Positions 22,410-34,015 of a stretch of 64,000 nucleotides of DNA are shown here, piece after piece. The notes under the pieces are model-generated. The model ran no database searches, was not told the DNA's origin, and saw nothing but the letters and a program-made list of their open reading frames with translations. This stretch comes from Leucosporidium creatinivorum. Its lineage: Eukaryota; Basidiomycota; Microbotryomycetes; Leucosporidiales; Leucosporidiaceae. The number at the start of each line of letters is the position of its first letter. The first letter of the stretch is position 1. The position numbers and the translations under genes were made by a program. Location of the stretch: the NCBI GenBank assembly GCA_001600635.1, contig BCKL01000012.1:434001-498000 (forward strand). The letters run 5' to 3'.

Positions 22410-23463
22410 TTAGCTCTCAACGACTCTTGGAGACGCGATCGAAGCGATACGGAGCGCACCTCGCTGTTGCCGGTTGAAAACGACTGGCCAGCTCATGGTC
22501 TTGCGCTGGGCTGCAGGCTCGGGGGTATGGCGGCTGAAGGGGAAAAATGCTGCGAGCTCGTATCGTGAGTCAGCTTGAGCTTTACTGAGCCTGAACAATT
22601 GCAAGATGAACTTACATCGCTGGGAAGGGTCGACCCCTTCCCGCTCGGCATTGGCGATACGCTCTCTGTCTGCTTTCGAGGATCGATCGCGGCGCCACGC
22701 TGGACAGTGGGCCACGTCAGCAAGCGAAGAGTACCCTTTACCCCCTTCAAGACCGACTCACTCTGCAGCATCATTGTCCTTAAACTTGTCGGGCTCGCCG
22801 AGCCTCCTTCGTCGAACTCGCCTGAGTGAAACGAAGCGGCTTGAGATCTGGGACGGGGGGGAGGAAATGCTGCTTCCCAGTGTTTTGAGCTCAAGGAGGT
22901 AGCGTGCTGTTGCGCAGGCCGTAGATTGAGGCGGAGGGGACCAGTTTCAGGCTCTCGAGCCTGTTTCTCGTGGTCTGCAAGGAACTCGCGGTCGTGCTGT
23001 TTCTTTGCCTGTGAGATCAGAACGAGATCAGAACGAGGATTAGTTCAGCTTAGGCGGAGAGAGAGGCGCCCAACACTGGCAGCTCGGAGATGGAACCGAA
23101 GCCCACCTTTCGTTCCATGTACCCGTTCAAAGCCTTTCGAGCCTCCTCCGTCTCGGTTCTCTTCCTCTGATACCCCTCCAGTTTCCTCTGCTTTAGCTGC
23201 AGCTCCTGCTCACGAGCATCGAGAGCCTCTCGCCGCCGATGGTGCACTTGCGCGAGAGCCGCTGAATGCTCGTCGGTGAGCTTGTTCAGCTTGTCAAACG
23301 AGAGTGATGTTGGTGATAAGGTGGGAAGAGGTGTCTGATGAGTTCCGGAGGTACCAGAAGCGTCTGCGAGCACAAGAGCGGGGTCCGAGGTCAGCGCCGA
23401 GAGCACGGAGGGCGGCTTAGATGAGACGATCATACAGGTCGGCAGACCTTGTGAGGTTCTCAT
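22410..23463 (-). CDS. Coiled-coil protein, unrecognised
   Basis: Spliced exons keep one frame from MRTSQ|DASGTSGTHQTPL through SLSFDKLNKLTDEHSAALAQ. A charged coiled coil follows (RRREALDAREQELQLKQRK, then RKRTETEEARKALNGYMERK). After an intron come KKQHDREFLADHEKQAREPE, a Ser/Pro-rich part and a last charged segment (TWRRDRSSKADRERIANAER). The end is RIASIASPRVVES. Introns lie at about 23447-23368, 23106-23010, 22767-22701 and 22652-22587. The one near 22767 uses GTGAGT and branch TGCTGACG. The family is unknown. The position of the first intron, and hence the N-terminus, is less sure. Confidence 0.5.
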
Positions 23464-24534
23464 GTCACTCTGTCGAAGAAGCGAAGAAGCAAGCGAGCTG
23501 GAGGGAGGAAGGAGCGAAGGGGCTGGTGTGGGCTAAAAGGACAGCGCCGAGCTCAGGAGTCGTCTCCCTCCGAGGAAGCTGGTGGTAATGAGGCGAGGCA
23601 TCTGCTGATCTTTGCTGGTGATATCATTGTTGGCCGTACCGAAGGCTGCCGGCGAGTGCCAGCCGAAGGAAGGGGGATCTGCTCGGCGATGATTCGGAGG
23701 AGGTTTGTGTGGTCTCCAAGGGCTTGATGGCAGACTAAAAACACCTGCAGGACGGTACTAGACTCGCAGAACCGCCTCTGCAGCCATCTGAAACGAGCAT
23801 ACACTCAACCTGCTCTTGAACATACGCGCTCGAGCCCTCCCTCTCGCTCCTCTGCTCCTAAAAATTCCGTTTGACTCGCGCTTTCACGACTTGGACGACC
23901 CTTCACGACATTTCTTGGACGACCTTACGACTGCTACGACTCTGTACCTCATTAGGCTCCTCCTCTCCTTCCCCCTCGTCAAACAACAGCTCGCGTCCGC
24001 TCACGCCAGCTACAGACGCTCTCAGACAGCGAGGACAGAGGGTGGCAACGAGCTAAAGGTGAGCTCTACTGCCGCGCTGTAGCCTGACAGCTCTAGCAGA
24101 GCAGCGTGCGGGCTTCTCGTGCATCTGGAGCTGGTCAGGCGCCGGAGCACGAGCAGAAGCAGCCGTAGCTCGGGAAGGACGCTGGCTGGTTCGGCTGCAA
24201 AGGTTCAGCATTAAGCTCCTACAGCATCTCCGAGCCACTCCTGCGCCGTCCTCGCTCCTGTACAAGGCGCCGAAGCTGGAATCGAGCCGCTCGGAGCGCA
24301 GGCCTCGCGTCTCCTTTGAACAAGTGACGCCTTCGCCTGCAGGAGGGTCACTTTGGGGCAACTGGGTGCCGAGTTAGCAAGTACAGCTCAGGAGAGCCCT
24401 ACACAGTGATGCTGCCTGTCTCCTCTCTCTTCGCAGCCCCGAAAGCAGCTTCTCCGCTCGCAGATCACCAACACCCTCTTCCACTTCTCACTTCCACCAG
24501 AACCTGCGCCACACCTCCCATACTACCCCCTTTG
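23464..24534. promoter_or_regulatory. Divergent intergenic region (1.07 kb) with leader introns
   Basis: This lies between the coiled-coil gene and the RhoGEF gene. A possible TATA-like site (cctaaaaattccgt) lies near 23857, followed by a long C/T-rich stretch that looks like a transcription start region. Possible leader-intron junctions include gtgagc at 24060 and acceptors ending at 24436 and 24465. No convincing separate gene was found. CTGTAG/CTACAG occurs near 24009, 24075 and 24218. Confidence 0.4.
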
Positions 24535-27500
24535 ATGGCTCAGCCCTTCCCTGCAAACTCTCCGCCGACCTCGGCGCTTCGGCGACCCCTTCCCCTTCCT
24601 CGCGCTGCTACCGATCTCCCGCCCAAAAGCAAAGCCACTCGCTTCAGCTTCCCCAAAACGCCCGACGTCGACGAGGAAGATGGGCCAATCCCTCGCCAAC
24701 GGGAGAGCTCGGCAGTGTCGCCTCCTCGTCACCTCCTCATGCGCTCTCGCCGAGTCTCTTCGCCCGCCAATCTCGTGCAAACCAAGACCCACTCGATCGC
24801 CGAGAGTGGAGGCTCGTACTTTGCCACCGCGGGCAATCGCATGAGCATGGCTAGCATGTCGAGCTTTGACAGCCTGCCCGAGGAGGACGAGGAAGCAACG
24901 ACGCCGAACGGCGGCTCGGCCAACGCTTCTCCTGGACGACCACCTCTTCTTCGTCGAAGCATCTCACCCAGTCGAGCCGGTCCTCTCCCTCGCCCTGTCA
25001 GCTTCGCTCCGCAAGGCTCACCTCGCCCCGGCAACCCCAAGCGCAACTCGCTCCCCACTCCTCCCGCCTTCGATGGCAGCTATCGCCCCTTTTCGCTCGG
25101 ACCACTACCTCCGAGCCGGTCCAGCAGCAGAAGTAGCAGCAGGGGTCGAGCTAGCCCTCTCGGCAAGGAAGCGAAGGAGGATCAGCCAGTCGAGACGAGG
25201 CCGAGGGGAACGACGGCCGAGCGGGAGCAGGAAAGGACGAAGAGGGAGCAGAAGAGGTGGTATGTCGCAGAGGAGCTCAGAGAGACGGAGCGAGCTTACG
25301 TTACCGTCCTGGAAGAGATCGACGAGGTGAGTACGGTCGTTGTGCACGTCCAACGCCGAGCTAACATCATTCCTTCTGCAGCACTACTACCAGCCGCTCC
25401 TCAACGCCCTTCCTCTCAATGACCCCCTTCATCGTCGCAACTCCACTCGTACCTCCGTCCCTTCCGCACCGACCTCGCCCATCCTTCGCCCGACCATGTC
25501 GTCCCGAGCTTCAATCTGCACGCCTCAACCTCTCACCGAGCTCAATCGCTCCCGCACTTCGACAGTCGAGTCGATCTCCTCCGCCACCACCAACACGAGC
25601 ACCGACACATACGCCTCTCTCACCTCCGCCTCCACCTCGGTCGGCTCTCTCCCCATCCTCGCGCGCAAAGAGGTCGGCGAGATCTTTTCCAACTTCACCG
25701 ACGTGCTCAACATTTCGCACGAGATGCTCGCCGCTCTCGACGATGCCATCCCCGACCGCCCTTCGCAGCCCGTCCCGCTCAGCACTCGACCCAGTCTCGC
25801 CCACCTCCCTTCCCTCAGCCCTCCTACATCGCTCGCCGGCTCGCCCGAGCCCGAGCTTTGCAGCAGCGGAGGTACGGAGGATAGCGAAGGCATCCATACC
25901 CCACTCGAGGGAGACCTGTCGCAGGACGACGACATGCGGCGACGGAGGACGATGTCATCAGGCAAGAGAGAGCGTCGCCCGCCTGCTCCTCCGCTCGGCG
26001 TCGGCAAAGCCCTCCTTCCCATCCTCCCTTTCCTCAAGCAATACTCCCTCTTCGTCTCCAATTTTTCCGCCTCGCTCGCTCGACTTTCGGGACTGGAGGC
26101 TCCGCTCTCGGCACCCGTCGTATCGGGTCTGAACGGATCGACGCCAAGCTCGGTCGAGGATCGTGTGAGATGGCAGGCCTTCTGTGAGGAGAGGAGGAGC
26201 ATGGGCGCGGGAAGGAACTTGGGGCTGGGAGGGATGCTGCTCAACATCGTGCAGCGCGTGCCGAGATATCGCCTCCTCCTCGCCGACCTTATCAAGCTCA
26301 CCGAGAAGGATCATCCTGATCTCAAAGATCTGACGAAGGCATGGCAGACCGTCGACTCTGGTGAGCTTGTGCAACGCGCTGTATTGAACAGCGAAAAGCT
26401 GAACTCCCCCTCTCGCAGTCGCTACCCATCTTGACTCGCAAATCCACGCCTACACCTCCGACCTCCAGATCCTCGACCTCCAACGCTCCTTCACCAATCT
26501 TGACGCTCCTCTCCTCTCCCCCGGTCGCCGCCTTCTCAAGACCGGAAACATCCGCAAGCTCGACCGCCGAGGCAAAGAGCAAGTCCGCACTTTCTTCTCT
26601 TCAACGATGTCCTCATTCATGCGAGTGGAGGAGAGATGGCAGGATGGTTGGGCATGGCGGGAGGTGCGCCGGAGCAGGCGGCGCAGAAGGGTCATGCTGG
26701 CTCGGGAGCGGGAAGTGGTTCGACGGGACAGGCGCAGTACCGACTGCACCGGCGTTTCTTGCTCGAAGATATCACCGTCGTCGGTGAGGACTCGTCGGAG
26801 AAGGGAAGGGAGCATGGGTTCCAGATCTTGAGCTCAGAGAAGTCGTTTGCTGTCTACGCTGGTATGTCCGTGGCTGCCATTTAAGGAATTCCTCGCTGAC
26901 CCTTACTCGTCCTATAGACAACCTCGACGACAAGACCTCTTGGATCGACGCCCTCCGCGACGCCAAAGCCGACCTCCTCCGCGACCGCCGAACCCTTCAA
27001 CGCGCCGACGACACCTCCTCCTCCTTCTCTCACGACGTATTCCACCAACACTCTAACACCACTCGTCGCGAGCGAAGGGTCTCGCTACCCGCCACCTCCT
27101 CTGCTCACCGCCACTTCCTCTCCCCGCAAGGCTCGCTCCCGGCGCCCCAGCTCGGCGTCATCCCCGCCACACCAGTCGACGAGCTCACGAGGTTTATCAC
27201 CGAGAGCCCGGCTTCGATGGCCACGGTGGATCGCTCATCGCAGCCGACTTCGCCGCTCGAGCTGGAAGGGGAGAAGGGCTTCTTCCCTGCCAAGGAGGAG
27301 AGCGACTCGACGAGCAAGGCGCAAGAGTACCGAGTGATCGACCACTACTCGGCACCGGTGTGGGTGCCCGACTCCAAGGCGGAGAGGTGTATGAAGTGCA
27401 ACGACGCCTTCTCGCTGTGGAAGAGGAGGCATCACTGTCGCCTCTGCGGCTCGGTCGTCTGCTTCGGCTGCTCGGACAACGTGAGTGCCTCGTGCTTTCG

Positions 27501-27915
27501 CCTAGCTGTAGTCGATACCACGTTGACTCTTTCCTTCCCACAGTTCTTCATCATCCCTCCCTCCTCCACCGAGCCCAACCGCCCCGACCTCCTCGCCCGC
27601 GCCTGCGATCCCTGCTACTCGACCGTCTTCCCTCCTGATTCGCCCTTCGCCGAGCTCCCTTCTCCCATCACTACCAAGAACCCAATTCTCCGCGCCCCCT
27701 TCCCCTCGGCCAACATCCTCTCCTCCCCCTCCTCACCGCCGAGCAACCTTGCCTTCCGCCAGATTCCTGGCGAGGAGGGGATCCCGACGTTCTCGCTCTC
27801 GCCTGAGGAACCGAATGAGGAGGAGAAGATGGCGAGTGAGAGGTTGGTAGGATCGCCGAAGAGGAAGGAGAGGGAGACGGCGAGGGGCAAGCTGGAGGCG
27901 GTGCTTCGACGCTGA
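24535..27915 (+). CDS. Rho guanine-nucleotide exchange factor with DH, PH and FYVE domains (FGD-like)
   Basis: This is an exchange factor for a Rho/Cdc42-type GTPase, probably recruited to PI(3)P membranes. It has about 1,000 residues. A Ser/Pro-rich N-terminus leads to the DH domain (YVAEELRETERAYVTVLEEI at about 25260, with a large Ser/Pro insert). The domain resumes at PILPFLKQYSLFVSNFSASL and ends with LLNIVQRVPRYRLLLADLIK, a hallmark DH helix. A PH domain follows (TGNIRKLDRRGKEQVRTFFL through LEDITVVGEDS and SWIDALRDAK). The FYVE finger (about 27360-27630) has WVPD, ERCMKCNDAFSLWKRRHHCR, LCGSVVCFGCSDN and RACDPCY, so all zinc ligands and the basic patch are present. The start at 24535 is the first ATG after the leader-intron acceptors; an earlier ATG at 24409 would lie inside an intron. 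Confidence 0.88.
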
Positions 27916-28542
27916 TGAAAGATGGACGATGGACGACAACAAAACGACATGATTACGACACCACTGCACGATGGACATACATCTTCTCATCCCACCCCAT
28001 TCACCTTTTAACGACCCTTCCCCTCTCATTACCCTTGATTGTAGCCTTTGCTGCCCCTCACTTGCTCTACCTTACACCCCTCACGACTGTCTTACGCTCC
28101 ACTAGTAACTCTAACACATTGAAACGACCACCTGTGCATGCGACCTCGTCGGAGCAAGCTAGAGGCAACGCCGAAGCGGCTGCGAAGCGAACGCCGAATC
28201 TCGCAAGAGAGCTGCAGAGTGCTCGCAAGGCCGAGATGCACACTGCATGCAATCCTGACTCACCTACGCGACCTCCGCTCAGCCTATAAGCGCCCTCCTT
28301 CGCAAGTGGACTGAAGAGGAGGCTCACGACTTTGCTCTGAGAAATCTCGCGCGTCCCGCTCAGCTTGCTCCCCATCTTCACCTCGACTCACTTCTCGCCG
28401 CTCGTAGCACAGCAGCTTGTACCACTCGGCACTCTACCGACAGCAGCTGCTTCGCCCAACCACAGCAGGTTTTCGCCAGCCCGTTGTAAACCAGCCGCAC
28501 TTTCGTCGACCCAGCGCACCACCTCCAGCGCCTCGTAGTAAC
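27916..28542 (+). promoter_or_regulatory. Tandem intergenic region (627 bp)
   Basis: This holds the 3' flank of the RhoGEF gene and the promoter and leader of the helicase gene. Two GCATGC palindromes (near 28137 and 28247) lie in the promoter half. In-frame codons continue upstream of 28543 to about 28417, but no ATG is present there. No other gene is visible. Confidence 0.4.
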
Positions 28543-31500
28543 ATGGCAGACGCCTCAAAGAAGCGTAACGCTTCAGAAGCAGGACTCGAGAATGGTGCAG
28601 CGCCCGCCCCAGCCGCTCCCATCGCCGAATGGCAGCCCGCCGCAGGAGAATCGCCCGCCGACAGGGAGAAGCGTATCAAGAGGGAGAAGCGTGCAGCTCG
28701 TCTAGGCCAGGGAACCGTCACCTTCGACACCAACCCAGCACCTCCTTCCGGATCTTCCTACGTACCCCCGCCACCCGCCTCTTCGTACCCTTCCTCTTAT
28801 GCGACCCCCGCCGGCGCCGACGAGTACGATGGCACTTCTGCACCGGTCGAGCCTGGGGTAGGAATGGCCATTCACCCTTCGCGCATGGGAGCAGCACCAG
28901 CGCTGGCACAGGAAGGCAAGAAGAAGAAGCCTCAGGCGCAGACTCCCGCTCGGCTTCGCTACCTCAAGGCCAAGAAGGATCGCGCAAAGGGAAGGAAGGC
29001 GGGAATGCCCAACGCGCCCAAGAAGGAGGGCAAGCTGAGCAAGAAGGCCAAGGCCAAGCTGGCCGAGATTGAGCGGAGGAAGGAAGCCGGCGAGCCGCTG
29101 TCGGAGTCGGAGTCGAGTAGCGAGGATGAGGACGACAAGGAGAGGGCCGAGCAGAAGAAGCAGGAGATCCTCAAGAAGAAGGAGGAGCGCAAGATCAAGC
29201 GTGATGCTAAGAAGGCCGAGATTCGCAAGCTCAAGGCCGAAGGAGGAGAGGTCCCCGTCCCTGCCCCTCGAGTGGTTCCCAAGGCCGCCGCTCCCAAGCC
29301 TACACCCGTCGTCGCCGCTTCCGCTTCCGAACCTGTTCCCATCGAGGTCGACGCCGAGACCGCCACCCCCGCTGAGCCCGACACCGCCGCCATCGAAGCT
29401 GCCGAGGAGGAGGCCGCTCGTCTCGCTCGCAAGGAAGCCAAGCGCCTCAAGCGTGAGCAGCGCCGCCTAGCTGCTCCTGCCGAGGAGGAATCGACCCTCA
29501 TACCCACCGACAATGTCGACCGACCCCCTCATCTCCCTTCCCGCTCTCCCACTCCCGTCGTCGACATCGAGCCCATCACCAAAGAGGAGCCGGCCCCTCT
29601 TCTTCGTCTGCCAGGAGCGATGAGGCCCGCTGCGCCTAGCAAGAAGACGCTGAGTGATCTGAATGTACACGAGAGCGTGAGGAACAAGAGGGTGGTGGAT
29701 CCGGAGATGAAGCTCAAGATTGAGGGCGAGGAGCTTGGAGTCAGCGAGAAGGGAAGGAAGAGGTTGGCCGAAATGGGTATCACCGAGGCATTTGCTGGTG
29801 AGTGTACTGTCTAATGTATGTGTTGGACTATTGCTGAATCGCTTCCAACTCCAGTGCAAACGGCCGTTCTCCCTCTGCTCCTGCCTCCCGGCTCGCCGAC
29901 CTACCTCTACTCGGCATTTGCTCCTCCTCAAGACCTCTGCGTGTCGGCTCCCACTGGAAGTGGAAAGACGCTGTCATACGTCGTTCCTATCGTCGAGGTG
30001 CGTGTGCTCTGCTAGCTTTTGCCCTCGCGGCGACTGACCTCTCCCTTTGCAGACCCTCGCTCCCCGCGTCGTCACCCGTCTTCGCGCTCTCATCCTTCTC
30101 CCTACTCGTGATCTCGTCGCCCAAGTGCGCGAGACGTTTGAGCAATTCGGCAAGGGTACTGGCTTGAAGGTGGGTTCCCCCGAGAGCATTGTCGCGAGAG
30201 CTTCTGCTAATTCGCCCCTCCTCGCAGGTCGGCACCGCTACTGGACAGCACTCTTTCGCGCACGAGCAGGTCTCGCTCGTCGGAGACAACGTCGATGAGT
30301 AAGTTGGGCAATCCTGCAACGCTGTGACTCTCGCTGACCCGCTTCTCGCAGGAGCATCGAGGGCGGCTCGAGCCAAATCGACATTCTCATCGCCACCCCT
30401 GGACGTCTCATGGATCACATTCGCGCTACACTTGGGTTCTCTTTGCAGCACTTGCGCTACCTGGTGAGCATCCTTCCGCTTCTCTCCTGCTCGGTGCTGA
30501 CTTCGCGTTCTCCAGGTTGTCGACGAGGCCGATCGTCTCCTCACCCAATCCTTCCACGACTGGCTACCAAGCATCCTCGCCGCGCTTAAGCCTTCATCAG
30601 CGACCGAGGTCCTCACTGAGCGGAACCCTGGGGTCGCCGACGCTCTCGCGCCCGAGTGGTGGGATGCCAAGATTGGTCGCGTCGCCTCGGATCTGGACGT
30701 TCGCTCGCAGCCGTCGGAACGCTCATTCTTCTCTTGCGTGAACCGAAGACATCGCTGATCTCCTTCGTCTACAGTGCCAGAAGCTGCTGTTCTCGGCGAC
30801 CCTCTCGCGTGACCCCGCCAAGATTGACGCTCTGCACCTTCACCGCCCCATCTACATCTCGGTCGAGGATGCGCTCGACCCTCACGCCGAGGACGAGGGT
30901 ATCGACAACGAGCTTAAATTCACCTTCCCCGCTCAGCTCAAGGTGCGATTCGCTCGCTTCTCTTACCGCTTTCGCTAGCTGACCCCCTTCTCGCATTCAC
31001 AGGAGCACATGATCTTCTCCCCCTCGACCCACAAGCCTCTCTACCTCTTCCACCTCCTTCACACTCACTCCCTCTCCTCCGCACTGTGCTTCACCAAGTC
31101 CGTCGAGGCGGCTACTCGACTCGCCAAGCTTGTCGAGTTCTTCGAGCAGGCTCGCTCCGATGCCACCAAGGATGGAGAGGAGGTCAAGAAAGTGGTCGTC
31201 AAGGCTTACTCCTCCGAGCTGCCTTCGGGTGAGAGGACCAGGATACTCGCTAGTTTCAAGAAGGGCGAGATTCAGATGTGAGCTTCGCCGACCTTTTGTC
31301 ACACTTGACAAGACTGACTCTCTTTTCTCTCTGCTACAGGCTCATCTGTTCCGATCTCATCGCGCGCGGTATCGACCTGCCTCACGTCTCGCACGTTATC
31401 TCCTACGACATCCCCGCCGACATGCGCAAGTACGTTCACCGAGTCGGCCGAACGGCTCGTGCTGGCAAGTCGGGAGATGCTTGGAGTTTGGTTGAGGATC

Positions 31501-31795
31501 AGGAGGTGAGTCATTCAAAACTAAGGTGTACGAGCGAGGTGCTGATGTGACCTCTTCGCTCGATAGGCCGCTCCCTTCAAGGCCATCATGACCTCGGCGC
31601 AACACATTCAGAAGATTGCGAGGGTCCGCGTCAAGGATTCGCTAGTCGAGCCCTTCATGCCGGCCTATCAGGTATGTTGCGCTCTCCGCCGCCCCTCACC
31701 GCCTTCGCTAATCCGTCTCTGTTTCGCAGGTCGCTCTCGAGAAGCTTCGCGCTCACTTTGCGACCGGTCAAGCCAAGAACGATGCTACCGCTTGA
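28543..31795 (+). CDS. DBP6: DEAD-box RNA helicase of the DDX51/Dbp6 family
   Basis: This is an ATP-dependent RNA helicase expected in the nucleolus, where Dbp6 acts in early 60S ribosome assembly. The first about 420 residues are a Lys/Ala/Glu-rich extension ([20 protein letters not shown]). The core follows: [14 protein letters not shown] (Q region), motif [13 protein letters not shown], Ia LLPTRDLV, Ib [40 protein letters not shown] and [14 protein letters not shown]. All are intact. The variable VDEADRLL...QSFHDWLP insert is as in DDX51. A 37-nt intron (30738-30774) is needed before [10 protein letters not shown]. The start at 28543 is the first ATG of the frame. The stop lies only 22 bp from the convergent cyclase stop. 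Confidence 0.9.
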
Positions 31796-31817
31796 TCTAC
31801 ATCGCAATACAGCCTCA

Positions 31818-33120
31818 TCATCTATACCAGCTGATGCCCCAAACCCGCAAGATGCAGCCCTGTCCCACTTGCTCGACTTCGAACCTGGCGCCGGACAAGC
31901 GGGTCGCGACGTCGAGGCAAAGCTGGGCTCTTTTCGTCAAAGAACCGAGCCGGAGAGTGGAGGAGGTACGCGAGAGTCGCTTTGGGCTGGGGTAGAAAGG
32001 TTTGTAGATCGAGCGGGAGCGGTGAGGAGGAGGACGAGTGCCGGCGAGAGCGAGGTAGGGGATGAGTTGGTCCTGCGCCGAGGCGGATGTTCAGCTCTGA
32101 TCGCCAAGTCAAGACTGGACCCCACCTTACCTGCATCCAACTCTCGACACACCCGCCACCATCCAGCTCTCGCAGAAGTGACTCTGCTGCATCTCCTCCC
32201 GCCTCCTCCGGCGTTCTCTTCCCTCGCTCGCCGCCCGAGCTGCCTCCCAATCGACAACTTGTGCTCGTCTCGGCCCAGAGAGTGATGTATATATCTCCTT
32301 TGTCTCCCTCGGTCGCAGCTTCACGAGTCGTTTCCAGCTCTGGGCGGACCTCGGCGGTTCGTTGGTGAAGAGAGAGGACCTCGGCGATGACATCTCGAGC
32401 TCTAGTGAGGGCGTGGGTCGGAGTCTTGCCAGTGATGACGATCCTGCCTCGAATGGCTATGACCTCGCCCTGCTCCAGTAGCGTGACCGGGGTCAAAACT
32501 TGACCTTCGGCCAGGGGCTGAACTTCGACCGAGAGCTGTCCTCGACCGAGGGGAGGTGAGCCGCGCTGTTCCGGCGCCATGTGAGGTAGTGGGACTCCGA
32601 GATGTGTGTGGAGGAAGTGGAGGAAGATGTTGATGGTGTAGTCGAGAGGAGGAGCGCCGGGGAGGTCAGTCGAGCCGGCGAGGAAGTGGAGTTGCGACTC
32701 TGAGGGGCTGTCGGCGAAGAGAAGGGCGGGAAGAGCGGCATGGAGGAGGATGGGGAGGCTGGTGGTAGGTCCTGGCGAGGCGTTCCGAGCTTCTGAGTGG
32801 AGACTCGAGTCCTCGCTTCCATCGTCGCTGCTTGTCCGGTCGATGCTTGATCCGTGGCCTCCTTCCTTCATTTCTCCCTCCGAGTCCCAGCTCACTTCTC
32901 CGTCGCCTAGCCTCACATCGACGTTTCCTTCTCCGCGGACCCTATCTACCAATCTCACCAGCGCAGAGTCGGCGGATTGGAGGCCTGGCTTGTTTCGACC
33001 TCGGCGAAACTCGACGATGCGGACAGGACGGTCGAGCACCGAGGCGAAGATGAGGGCGTTGCGAAGGATCAGAGATGAGCCAGGGAGTGCTGCCGCTGAA
33101 ATGAGTGTTGGATGAGCCAT
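31818..33120 (-). CDS. RNA 3'-terminal phosphate cyclase-like protein
   Basis: Two exons (33120-32131 and 32072-31818) give 414 residues. Family signs are LILRNALIFASVLDRPVRIV near the N-terminus, NKPGLQSADSALVRLVDRV, LHFLAGSTDLPGAPPLDYTI (the GGTDVxxAPPxDY signature), and DQLIPYLALAG then GARFEVEQVGQGCILRVWG at the end. RtcA enzymes convert RNA 3'-phosphate to a 2',3'-cyclic phosphate through a His-AMP intermediate. Here the usual GGGQ before ILR reads PGSS. The His-containing strand before the last helix reads STLRLGSLTKRAQL, with no His in the expected place. The protein may therefore be inactive or structural, like Rcl1. The 58-nt intron is required, because reading through it loses the DQLIPYLALA motif. 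Confidence 0.75.
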
Positions 33121-34015
33121 GATGCGCGTATCGAAGAGCTATTGATCCGGCTCGCGAGATGAGTGAATGAGGACCGTGGAGGCTTCGGCGTTGATCAGTC
33201 TCCAGTCACCGGTCTCGAGAGGTGCCCTAGGGTTGCTGGCTTGTCTGGGAGCCTTGATTTATTTGTCCAGAGTGATTCGAGAGCAGCCCAGCGACCTGCA
33301 GCTGAGCAGACACTAAAACTGGCCTCGCTCCCTCGGCGCCGAAGCCAGCGCCCGAAGCGATCTGGTTAGATCTAGCGGAGGCGAGCTCTGTAGGTCTTCA
33401 GATTACTTCTCTACACTCAGCAGACGTCTCTTGCGCTGTCATTCAATAGCTGCACTCGAGTGCCTCCTATCTCTCACATCTCTCGGCCTTAGTCGGTTCG
33501 CAAGCTCGACTTGGCTCCAACGGCGGACGTTTCAGCTCTTGCTTTGCTACTTCGCGCTCGATTTTTCTCGTCTCTCTCTCTCGCCATCTATGAATCGTTC
33601 TGCACCTCATCAACGTCTTCCTGTCGGTCGGATCATGCCTTCTTCTCCTTCCTCGGGCGTGGGCAGGCGCGTTCAGGCTCGCCAGGACAGCTCGTCTCTT
33701 CGGCTCTCTTGCAGCTCGGCGGCCTCCCTCGAGACTGAAGTACTCTTACACCTCGGCTGAGCAGCTAAAGGGCTGCTCTATGGTGCTGCTCGGCTGTACT
33801 TGACTGCAGCACCCCAGTTTCTCGCCCTTAGCGCATCATCGGCCTGGGGTCGAAGGGGGACTCCGCCTCCCTCGTCCACGCCTCCCTCACGGGGCTCGGG
33901 TGAGCTGCAAATAGGCAGCGGTCGGAGACCCGCCGGCCGACAAACGCATCGTTAAGAAGGCCGCAACGCTTTGCTTGCTCCTGTTCGACGCACGACTCTT
34001 CACGCCTTCGCCGAG
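33121..34015. promoter_or_regulatory. Divergent intergenic region (895 bp)
   Basis: This lies between the cyclase-like gene and the MFS transporter gene. It holds an imperfect copy (33332-33352, CTCGGCGC C GAAGCCA GCGCC) of the inverted-repeat element also present at 11132. A C/T-rich segment runs at 33470-33600. No gene is recognised; short open frames here show no family resemblance. Confidence 0.4.

Noticed and set aside
31822-32130. Unspliced reading of the cyclase-like C-terminus
   Set aside because: It loses DQLIPYLALA and GARFEVEQVG, both family motifs recovered only when the 58-nt intron is removed.
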